A DNA stretch of 64,000 nt from Abditibacterium sp. GTDB lineage: Bacteria > Armatimonadota > Abditibacteriia > Abditibacteriales > Abditibacteriaceae. A program made the translations under genes and the position numbers. Shown here in pieces: positions 57,257-64,000 of this stretch; positions within the stretch are counted from its first letter, which is position 1, and every line of letters begins with the position of its first letter. The stretch spans positions 138,780-202,779 of the forward strand of contig JAUJNG010000006.1 of assembly GCA_030448265.1 (NCBI GenBank). Reading direction: 5' to 3'. The notes below the pieces were generated by a model. It was not told the DNA's origin, searched no databases, and saw nothing but the letters and a program-made list of their open reading frames with translations.

Positions 57257-58132
57257 ATGCTTTCCATTCTCATCGTCAACTGGAACACGCGCGAACTGTT
57301 GCGCGCGTGTTTGCAGTCGCTGCGCGCGAGCCTCGCCGCTTTAGAACACGAAATCATCGTCGTGGACAACGATTCGGGCGATGATTCGGCCCCCATGGTG
57401 GCGCGCGAGTTTCCCGAAGTCATTTTGTTAGCCGAAACATGCAATCATGGCTTCGCGGCGGGCAATAATCGAGCGTTCCAGAGCGCGCGCGGCGAATGGA
57501 TCTGGCTTCTCAATCCCGACACCGAAGTTTTGGAAGATGCGCCGCGCCGTTTAATCCAGTTTTTGGAAGAGAATCCGTGCGCCGGAGCGGTGGCATCGGC
57601 CCTGATTGACGCTCGAAGCGGCGCAGTTCAGCGTTCGTGCCGCACGTTTCCCACGCCCGCCGCGCTGTGGAGTCAGGCTTTGGGCCTGGCGCGCGCGTTT
57701 CCCCGCTCCAAACGCTTTGGCTTTTACAAAATGGGCTGGTGGCACTACCGCGACGCGCGCCAAGTGCAGCAGCCGATGGCTTCCAGTTTTTTACTGCGGC
57801 GAGAGGCCGTCGAAGACGCGGGTGGGCTTTTCGATGAGGAATTCCCGATTTTCTTCAACGATGTCGATTTGTGCTGGCGTCTCAAGCGCGCGGGATGGGG
57901 AATCTGGTTCCTCCCCGACGCGCGCGTCAAGCACTGGGGCGGTGCGGCGACGGGGCAAATCAAGGCGGCGATGATCGCCGAATCGCACTGCTCGCTGCGT
58001 CGCTTTTATCGGAAGTGGTTTCGCGCTACGCTCTCACCGCTCGTTTATTTTGCGACGGTGACGATGTTCGAGTTTGCGGGACGTGCGCGCCATTTACTGG
58101 CCTTGAGACGCGAAAAAAAGAGCGAAAGGTGA
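57257..58132 (+). CDS. Family 2 glycosyltransferase, rhamnosyltransferase-like
   Basis: A 291-residue GT2 enzyme. It starts LSILIVNWNTRELLRACLQSL and has VVDNDSGDDSAPMV, the GFAAGNNRAFQSARGEWIWLLNPDTEV region with the metal-binding DxD-type Asp, and later FDEEFPIFFNDVDLCWRLKRAGW, all typical of rhamnosyl/mycolyl-type GT2 proteins. It uses a nucleotide sugar to modify an envelope polymer. Its stop codon lies in a short hairpin. Confidence 0.85.
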   Translation: MLSILIVNWNTRELLRACLQSLRASLAALEHEIIVVDNDSGDDSAPMVAREFPEVILLAETCNHGFAAGNNRAFQSARGEWIWLLNPDTEVLEDAPRRLIQFLEENPCAGAVASALIDARSGAVQRSCRTFPTPAALWSQALGLARAFPRSKRFGFYKMGWWHYRDARQVQQPMASSFLLRREAVEDAGGLFDEEFPIFFNDVDLCWRLKRAGWGIWFLPDARVKHWGGAATGQIKAAMIAESHCSLRRFYRKWFRATLSPLVYFATVTMFEFAGRARHLLALRREKKSER

Positions 58133-58145
58133 ATTTACCTTTCGC
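58122..58145 (+). terminator. Short hairpin at the GT2 stop codon
   Basis: Stem gcgaaaggt / acctttcgc with the stop codon TGA in the loop; a following ctttcgc may continue it. Confidence 0.5.
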
Positions 58146-58193
58146 CCTTTCGCTGATTTGGTTTTATAGCAACTATAAGGTGGCTACAGCTTT

Positions 58194-58306
58194 CAAAGCG
58201 ACATGAAGTCGCAGCCAACGAAAGTGTCGGCCTTCGCCGACAGCGTGACTCTCGTTATGTCGGCGAAGGCCGACACTTTCGTTGGCTGCGACTTCATGTC
58301 GCTTTG
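58194..58306. repeat. Perfect 49-bp inverted repeat, gtcggccttcgccgac family
   Basis: Arms 58194-58242 and 58258-58306 are fully complementary. Compared with the copy at 14133-14248, four positions differ in the arm, and each change is mirrored in the other arm. Confidence 0.95.
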
Positions 58307-58329
58307 TAGCCTTCACTGCTTTAAGAGCT

Positions 58330-59196
58330 TTAGAACACGCGAGAGAGATCGCGCACTTCGACCACGCCGTAGCGCGAGACGCCGCGCACTCGCACGCGGT
58401 CGCCGACCTGGAAATTTTCTACTTCACGCCCGCGCACGGTGTAATCGCGGCCATTGTCGCCGCGCACGACGGCTTCGGCGCGAAAAGTGTCGATGCGCAC
58501 GATGCGGCCTGGAAAATCGACGTTGACCGAGGCGCTGGAGGTGTTGGGATCACCGAAAATCGAGCCGCCGGTGCCGCTTCCCAGAAACACGCTGGCGTTG
58601 CGAACAATCAAGCCGTTGGACTCGCCGATGATGCGCAGGCGCGTGCCGATGCGGAAGGAGTTGGCATCGTTGCGGCTTTCGACGCGGTAAACGCGGCCAT
58701 TGTCGGCGCGCACCTCGATTTCACGGCGGGAAACGACGCGAATCAAAGTCGCGGGGAAATCGACGCGAGATCCCACTCCAGGAAAAGGATTGGAGTCGAA
58801 AACGTCGTTGCTGCGCCCGTTATTGCCGCCCAAAACGCGCACCGATTCGCCGTTGAACCCGTTGGAGTTGCCAAAACTGCCGCGCACGATCACGCGGTCG
58901 CCGAGGCGGACAGGAGTATTGGAGAGGTTGCGAACGGTGAAAATGCGGCCACCGGCGCGCATTTCGAAGTCGTTGTTGTAGCGGGCGTTGGTCACGACGG
59001 CTTCGAGCGAAACGAAAGTGCCGAAATCGTCGCGGTCAACGCGGCGGGGATTGTCGCGGTTGGAAGGGTTGGTGTCGATGTCGCGAAAATCCCAGTCGAA
59101 CGCGCCCTGAGCCTGAACCGCGCCCGAAAAAGCGGATAATGCGACAGAAGTCGCGGCCAGCGCCATCAGAGAGCGCGGTAAATCGATTTTTTGCAT
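58330..59196 (-). CDS. Exported DUF5666-like repeat protein (second copy)
   Basis: A 288-residue exported protein with signal peptide (about 1-31, ending AVQAQ). Four repeats follow, each with R-V-R-E(V/I)-V-DNGR-Y-V then GDRV-(I/R)VRG, the same pattern as the protein at 23976-24848; here the linker is not Lys-rich. The ATG at 59196 gives the signal peptide directly. Function unknown. Confidence 0.78.
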   Translation of the reverse strand: MQKIDLPRSLMALAATSVALSAFSGAVQAQGAFDWDFRDIDTNPSNRDNPRRVDRDDFGTFVSLEAVVTNARYNNDFEMRAGGRIFTVRNLSNTPVRLGDRVIVRGSFGNSNGFNGESVRVLGGNNGRSNDVFDSNPFPGVGSRVDFPATLIRVVSRREIEVRADNGRVYRVESRNDANSFRIGTRLRIIGESNGLIVRNASVFLGSGTGGSIFGDPNTSSASVNVDFPGRIVRIDTFRAEAVVRGDNGRDYTVRGREVENFQVGDRVRVRGVSRYGVVEVRDLSRVF

Positions 59197-59276
59197 GATG
59201 AACCTCGAAATTGGAATGCCGCTTCGACGGCACATCAAAGCGCGAGGTTCAAGCGAAAAGGCGGTTCAAAGGCGGC

Positions 59277-59918
59277 TCAGGAGCGGATTCCACTACGAGG
59301 GCGCCGGTTGAAAATGAAGAAGCCCAGCGCCGCTCCAATTACGCCTATGAGAAGCGCAGGAACGGCGTCGTGCAGCCCCAGCCATCCAGCCCCCGCGCCC
59401 AGCACAAAACCAACAAGAGCGGCTGCCAGCGCCGCGACCGACACCGAGGAGCGCGACTGCGGCACTTTGACCTTGGTTTCAGCTTGGGAGGGAGCCGTTT
59501 CGGGCACTTTGAGAACGCGCGCGCGCGCGACCTGGGGTTTGTCCTGCACGCCGAGCAGTCCGGTTTTCTCTTCCAGCGTCTCCTCGAGGCCGAGCAAATC
59601 GCTCATAAAAACGCTGAATTCGACTTCAGCGGCACCTTTTTTCGCCGAGGCGAGATAAGCGTCGTAGCGCGCGCGTTTTTCGGGTTCGAGAAGCGTGACG
59701 CGCGCGCGGGGCAATAAATCGAGAAGGGTTTGATACTCGCGGCGTTTGGTGAGGTTGCGATGGTCGCGGTTGGCCTGCGCCTCGTTGTAAAGCGTCGCGA
59801 TTTTGGCGCGCAGCGTTTCGGCGTCGGCATCGACCGGTTCCTGAATCAGAGCGTAAAAATCGAGCGTGCCATCATCGAGTCCGGCGGCATTGAGATCAAA
59901 TGAATTGGGTTCGGCCAT
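59277..59918 (-). CDS. Membrane-anchored J-like protein lacking HPD
   Basis: A 213-residue protein. Residues about 20-95 look like a J domain: FYALIQEPVDADAETLRAKIATLYNEAQ, then LLPRARVTLLEPEKRARYDAYL, the latter like the end helix of J domains (EKRARYD). The HPD tripeptide expected between the two helices is missing (NRDHRN instead). Two hydrophobic helices are at about 155-200 and face the membrane. It is downstream of a short Hsp70 and GrpE on the same strand, so it probably belongs to that machine, perhaps as a docking or anchoring subunit. Confidence 0.65.
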   Translation of the reverse strand: MAEPNSFDLNAAGLDDGTLDFYALIQEPVDADAETLRAKIATLYNEAQANRDHRNLTKRREYQTLLDLLPRARVTLLEPEKRARYDAYLASAKKGAAEVEFSVFMSDLLGLEETLEEKTGLLGVQDKPQVARARVLKVPETAPSQAETKVKVPQSRSSVSVAALAAALVGFVLGAGAGWLGLHDAVPALLIGVIGAALGFFIFNRRPRSGIRS

Positions 59919-59956
59919 GATGGGATGAAAAATTTTTAAGTGTTGTGCAAGGGTTT

Positions 59957-60044
59957 AATGAACCACAGAGACACGGAGACACAGAGATTCGTTTGAGGCA
60001 AAAGTCCCTTTTCTCTCTGTGTCTCCGTGTCTCTATGGTTCATT
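59957..60044. repeat. Long inverted repeat, CACAGAG family
   Basis: Arms aatgaaccacagagacacgg... and complement with one mismatch (ctctatgg). It separates the Hsp70 gene from the J-like gene. Confidence 0.9.
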
Positions 60045-60059
60045 TTTCCCAAAGCCAGT

Positions 60060-61595
60060 TCAGGAAATAATGGCTTGAGAGAGCAACAGCGCTTCTTCTT
60101 CAACTTCGTTGTCGCCGCGTTCGCCGGCCAGAGAAATCATCACGCGGCTTTCTCGTCCCGTATCGCCATCGCGCGCTACGGCGATGATGCGCCCGTTTTC
60201 GTCGCAGCGAAACTCGACCGCGATATTGGGCCGTCCGGCGGGGCGCGGCGGAAGGGTGTCGAGGTTGAAAACGCCGATTGGCCCCGTTGGATAGGCGTCG
60301 GGATCGTTCGACTCGCCTTCGTAGATGCGAACCTGCACTTTTTCCTGAGCATCCATGGTGGTGGTGTAGCCGGCACGCGTTTGCGAGCAGGGCAGGGGCG
60401 TGAGCGCCGGAATGATGTGGTCGATGACGGTGCTGCCGTTTTTGACCGTCGCCACGCCCAGGCTGTGCGCCAGAACGTGCCCGACGTTGACTTCCTCGAC
60501 GGTTTCGTCTTTCACCAGCAGCGCGGCCTGAAGCGCGGCGCCTTTGGCGATGCACTCGTCGGGATCGTGCAAAAGCGGGCGGCGGCCCGAAAGCCGCGTC
60601 AGCATTTCGCGCACCATCGGCATCCGCGAACTGCCGCCGACACAGAGCGTTTCCGAGATGTCGTCCCAGCCGAGATTGGCCTGAGACAACACGTTTTCGA
60701 GCAGGATTTCGGTTCGCGTCAGCAAATCGGAAGAGATTTCCTCGAATTTTTCGCGGCTCAGTTCGACGCGCACGGGAATGTAGGTGTCCATGCTGCCGCC
60801 GTCGGTGGAGAGGCTGCGCTTGGCTTTAAAGGTGATGGGAACCGTCGGGCGACCGGTGAGCTGGCGTTTGGCGGCTTCGGCCTTGAGGCGCAGTTCCGCT
60901 TCGAGCGCGGCATCGGGTTCCATGTCGTAACCGAACTTCTCGCTGAGTTCTTCCTCAATGAAGTTCATGATGCGGTCGTCCCAGTCTTTGCCGCCCAAAT
61001 GCGGGTCGCCACCGATGGCGACGACGTTGAGACTGTCGTTGTCGATGGCCAGAACCGTCACGTCGAAGGTGCCGCCGCCCAGGTCGTAAACCAGGATGTT
61101 GCGCGGCCTGCCGCGACGCGAAATGCCATAGGCAAGCGCCGCCGCCGTCGGTTCGTTGATGATACGAAGCACCGTCAGCCCCGCAAGCGCGCCCGCTTCG
61201 TAAGTCGCGTGACGCTGCGCTTCGGTAAAGTGCGCCGGAACGGTGATAACCGCCTGGGTGACGCGCTCGCCGAGCGCTTCTTCGGCTTCCTGGACGACTT
61301 TTCGCAAAATAATCGACGAAATGAACTCCGGCGAATAGCCCTGCCCCATAATCTGGACGCGATATTCCGGCACGCCCATGAAGCGCTTGATGAACTGCAC
61401 GACGCGGCCAGGATCGGTCATCGTCGATTGCAGCGCGACCTCGCCCACCACATAGTTGGGCGCGTCGATGAACACCGCCGACGGTGTGGTGGTTTGGCCA
61501 TCGGTGTTTTTGATGACCATCGGCTTGCCGTATTCATCCACGCAAGCGACGGCGGTGTAAGTGGTTCCCAGGTCGATGCCTACTGCGCGAGCCAA
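60060..61595 (-). CDS. Short Hsp70 (DnaK-like) without helical lid
   Basis: An Hsp70-family ATPase of 511 residues. The nucleotide-binding domain is complete: GIDLGTTYTAVACVDEYGK at the start, DLGGGTFDVTVLAIDN, and CVGGSSRMPMVREML. The substrate-binding beta domain follows (about 380-495; HSLGVATVKNGSTVIDHIIPALTPLP, GVFNLDTLPPRP). The protein then ends at about residue 510, where DnaK would enter its 110-residue alpha-helical lid. Standard DnaK has 610-640 residues. Lidless members are expected to release substrate fast. A GrpE-like gene lies upstream. Confidence 0.88.
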   Translation of the reverse strand: MARAVGIDLGTTYTAVACVDEYGKPMVIKNTDGQTTTPSAVFIDAPNYVVGEVALQSTMTDPGRVVQFIKRFMGVPEYRVQIMGQGYSPEFISSIILRKVVQEAEEALGERVTQAVITVPAHFTEAQRHATYEAGALAGLTVLRIINEPTAAALAYGISRRGRPRNILVYDLGGGTFDVTVLAIDNDSLNVVAIGGDPHLGGKDWDDRIMNFIEEELSEKFGYDMEPDAALEAELRLKAEAAKRQLTGRPTVPITFKAKRSLSTDGGSMDTYIPVRVELSREKFEEISSDLLTRTEILLENVLSQANLGWDDISETLCVGGSSRMPMVREMLTRLSGRRPLLHDPDECIAKGAALQAALLVKDETVEEVNVGHVLAHSLGVATVKNGSTVIDHIIPALTPLPCSQTRAGYTTTMDAQEKVQVRIYEGESNDPDAYPTGPIGVFNLDTLPPRPAGRPNIAVEFRCDENGRIIAVARDGDTGRESRVMISLAGERGDNEVEEEALLLSQAIIS

Positions 61596-61722
61596 GACAT
61601 TCTCCTCATGGTGTGTTCAATCATAGGGCAGCCGTTTTGGGCTGAGTTGAAAAGTCGGCGGCCAACGGGGGCCGCGATTCAATCTACGTTAATCTGACCT
61701 TAAGCGCTACTTTTTGTCTCAT

Positions 61723-62457
61723 TTAGCCGCGAAATTTGCCGATCACGACTTCGGCGGGCCGCAAAAGCTGGCCGTTGAGGAACCAGCCGGAGCGCACCAC
61801 GCGCACAATGGTGCCGTCGTCGGGGGCGGCCACTGGCACGACATCGATGGCCTTATGAAATTTGGCGTTGAACGCGCCCTGCGGCGTCTCCATGATCGTT
61901 ACTTCGCACACTTGCAGCGCCTCGATGAGCTGATCGCGGAAAAATCGCAGATTTCCCTGCACTGCGGATGCGGACAACACGCTTTCGGTGGCGGTTTGAG
62001 TCGTAGTCGCCTGGGCCATCGCGACTTCGCTGTCGAACTGCTCCAGCGAATCGAATAAAAAGAGCAGGGGACGCACCACGGGCTTGAGATGCTCGTAGAG
62101 AAAATCGTTTTTGTAGTCGGCGAGTTCAGCGTGAAGCGTGTCGAAAACCCGTTCCAACGCGGTTTCGCGTTCGTTGACCTGGGAGACCTGCTCGCTCAAA
62201 TTCTCGATGGCCTGACGCATCGCGGCCATTTCGGAGGCGGAATCGAGCGCCGCGCCGGACGCCGAGTGGCGCGAACCGTTGGAGGCCGCAGTAGAAGCCT
62301 TAACCGGCGCTTCGGTCGCATCCGTAGTGGCTTCGCTTTGGGCGATTTCCACTTCCGGCAGCGTGCCTTCGGCGGCGGCGGCTTCGGGGCCCTGGGCAAA
62401 AAGTTTGGGCAACCGGAAGCGAGGTGCAGCCTGGTTTTTTTCCTGTTCGTCGGGCAT
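61723..62457 (-). CDS. GrpE-like nucleotide exchange factor
   Basis: A 244-residue protein. The first 75 residues are Ala/Glu/Thr-rich and likely disordered. A coiled coil follows (about 76-120, MAAMRQAIENLSEQVSQVNERE), then the GrpE head: VRPLLFLFDSLEQFD, and FHKAIDVVPVAAPDDGTIVRVVRSGWFLNGQLLRPAEVVIGKF, matching GrpE's C-terminal beta domain. Divergent from standard GrpE but clear. It is 127 bp upstream of the short Hsp70. Confidence 0.82.
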   Translation of the reverse strand: MPDEQEKNQAAPRFRLPKLFAQGPEAAAAEGTLPEVEIAQSEATTDATEAPVKASTAASNGSRHSASGAALDSASEMAAMRQAIENLSEQVSQVNERETALERVFDTLHAELADYKNDFLYEHLKPVVRPLLFLFDSLEQFDSEVAMAQATTTQTATESVLSASAVQGNLRFFRDQLIEALQVCEVTIMETPQGAFNAKFHKAIDVVPVAAPDDGTIVRVVRSGWFLNGQLLRPAEVVIGKFRG

Positions 62458-62625
62458 GAGAATATCGGAGAAGTAATAGAGTCGAATTAAAAGAAAATCA
62501 GTGCCACGAATTACGAAATTTCAGGGTGAGTCGGGGCGTTCCGTTGCTTCACCCTTCAAGACCGCCAAACCCGCAATACCCCTATTATGACACTCCGCAT
62601 CGCGAAGTGGCAACGTTTTATCCCT

Positions 62626-64000
62626 CTACTCGCCGCGCCCGTCCAACGCGGCGCGCGCCGCGCCTGGCAGCACTTCGGCAAAGGTCGGATGAGCGTGCAG
62701 GGCATCGGTGAAAACCCCCGCCGTCGCGCCGCTTCGCAGCGCGAGCGAAACCTCATTGATAAGTTCTGTCGCGCGCGGCCCGATGATTTGACAGCCCAGC
62801 AAACGCTCGCTCTCCTCTTCAATCACCAGTTTAACGAACCCGCCGTTGTCTCCCGAAGCCGCCGCGCGCCCGTTGGCACGAAAGGGAAACTTGCCCGCGC
62901 GCGCAGAAATGCCCAGTTCGCGCGCCGCCTGCATCGACAGCCCCACAGAGGCGACTTCGGGAAAGGTGTAGTAGCAGGAAGGCACAAAACGCGCGTCGAT
63001 GTCGGAATCGACGCCCAGAATCGCGTCGGCGACTTCGCGGCCTTCCAGCGCCGCCTGATGCGCCCAGCCCACGCGCCGAATGCAGTCGCCGATGGCGTAA
63101 ACCCCGCTCACGCCCGTTTGCTTGCGTTCGTCCACGCTGATTTTGCCGTCTTCAACTGCGATTCCGGCCTCCGTCAAACCTAACCTGTCCAAATTGGCGC
63201 TTCGACCCGTTGCCAGTAGCAACTGATGGGTTTGGAGGCTCTTTTCGACGCCATTCTTTTCGAAAATCACGCTCAAACTGCCGTCTCCGGCTTCAATTCG
63301 CTCCATTGAAGCGCCAGTTTGCACTTCAATTCCCATTTCGCGCAGCGATTCGCCCATCGCGGCCTGAATATCTTCGTCTTCGCCCGCCATGATCGCGTCC
63401 ATTTTTTCGATGATAGTCACTTTGGAGCCAAGTTCAGCGAAAATCGAGGCGAATTCGATTCCCACCGCGCCCGCGCCGGCCACGACGAGACTCACGGGCA
63501 CGAAATTTTGGAGCAGAATTTCGTCCGAAGTTACTACGAGCGGCAAATCGGCGCCAGGAATCGGCAAACGAGAGGGAATCCCACCCACCGCAATCACAAC
63601 CGAAACCGCCGTCACGCGCCGCGCCTGCCCTTCATTTTCGATCTCCAGCGTGTGTTCTTCGACGAAACGCGCGTGACCCTGCAAAATTGTAACGCCCGCT
63701 TCTTCGAGACTTTCGCGCGTGTGCGCTCGCAAATGAGCGACGACTTCCTCTTTGCGCGCCTGCATCGCCCCAAAATCGGGCGAGATTTCGCCGCCTAAAT
63801 CAATGCCGAACCCTTTCGCGCGTCGCATCAATCGCAGCAGGCCGACCGATTCGAGCAAAGTTTTTGTCGGAATACAGCCGCGATTAAGACAAACTCCGCC
63901 CACTTCGCGCGCCTCGACTATCGCAACCTGTAAACCGCCCCCCGCCGCGCCCAGGGCCGATGCCAGGCCGCCTGGCCCCGCGCCGATAACCAGAACATCG
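62626..64000 (-). CDS. lpdA: Dihydrolipoyl dehydrogenase, 5' end outside the window
   Basis: FAD disulfide oxidoreductase, E3 of 2-oxoacid dehydrogenase complexes. The frame runs to the edge of the window and its start lies outside. The visible part has the FAD loop VLVIGAGPGGLASALG, the redox disulfide GGVCLNRGCIPTKT, the second loop VVAGAGAVGIEFASIFAELG, and the C-terminal HAHPTFAEVLPGAARA with the active His-Glu. Most of the enzyme is present. No E1 or E2 gene is visible. Confidence 0.93.
   Translation of the reverse strand, partial: DVLVIGAGPGGLASALGAAGGGLQVAIVEAREVGGVCLNRGCIPTKTLLESVGLLRLMRRAKGFGIDLGGEISPDFGAMQARKEEVVAHLRAHTRESLEEAGVTILQGHARFVEEHTLEIENEGQARRVTAVSVVIAVGGIPSRLPIPGADLPLVVTSDEILLQNFVPVSLVVAGAGAVGIEFASIFAELGSKVTIIEKMDAIMAGEDEDIQAAMGESLREMGIEVQTGASMERIEAGDGSLSVIFEKNGVEKSLQTHQLLLATGRSANLDRLGLTEAGIAVEDGKISVDERKQTGVSGVYAIGDCIRRVGWAHQAALEGREVADAILGVDSDIDARFVPSCYYTFPEVASVGLSMQAARELGISARAGKFPFRANGRAAASGDNGGFVKLVIEEESERLLGCQIIGPRATELINEVSLALRSGATAGVFTDALHAHPTFAEVLPGAARAALDGRGE

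Noticed and set aside
61596..61722. CIRCE or other heat-shock operator before the short Hsp70
   Set aside because: No TTAGCACTC-type inverted repeat is present in the gap or upstream of the GrpE-like gene.

Overview
The window reads as a chromosomal segment of a GC-rich, diderm, free-living environmental bacterium. A Tat-exported DUF1501 protein paired with a DUF1800 protein, an outer-membrane beta-barrel, a HlyD-type adaptor and a WecG/TagA transferase all point to a two-membrane envelope. Gene content and style (DUF1501/DUF1800, Rex, MetH, KTSC-tailed LysS, lidless Hsp70) suggest a little-studied phylum such as Armatimonadota or Abditibacteriota. That placement is inference; no rRNA gene is present to test it.

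Layout. 0-5.3 kb: HD-GYP phosphodiesterase, DUF1501/DUF1800 pair, small secreted protein, DUF2231 membrane protein. 5.4-8.2 kb: rex with a candidate operator, long-chain polyprenyl diphosphate synthase, CcmA-like ATPase. 8.2-12.7 kb: Lon-N protein, then a pterin/pantothenate block (folP, GGDEF cyclase, folB, folK, panD). 12.7-19.4 kb: GlcD-like oxidase, VOC protein, DUF4336, metH. 19.4-21.5 kb: an IS1-family element with an 8-bp target duplication interrupts a gene beside DUF488. 21.5-30 kb: DUF892, lysS, DUF5666, tRNA-Gly, NlpC/P60, HlyD adaptor, PfkB kinase. 30-39 kb: WecA-like/TagA fusion, ahcY, ABC permease, proS, a possible structured RNA, DUF2721, TPR protein. 39-45 kb: yjbQ, tiny basic proteins, OmpR-type regulator and CHASE3 kinase, a phage-type protein, tRNA-Met, mdh. 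45-58 kb: Wzi-like barrel, radical SAM, thiamine genes (thiE, thiG, thiS, thiO) around an AEC transporter, the feo iron operon, GT2. 58-64 kb: second DUF5666 protein, then a grpE / short Hsp70 / membrane J-like cluster, and a partial lpdA.

The most striking feature at larger scale is about 24 long inverted repeats (arms roughly 20-68 bp) in intergenic gaps. They fall into several families (nine or ten are variants of accacagagacacggag). Arms stay complementary even where copies differ, several supply the stop codon of the adjacent gene, and cores are shared between elements with different outer arms. The best candidate for an undescribed protein system is the chaperone cluster at 59.3-62.5 kb: a GrpE-like factor, an Hsp70 that ends before the helical lid, and a membrane-anchored J-like protein without HPD.

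Gaps over 300 bases (625-996, 24849-25193, 32028-32357, 37147-37714) hold inverted repeats, terminators or hairpins as listed; I see no coding gene in them. Terminators and repeats were found by eye, so spans may be a few bases off.
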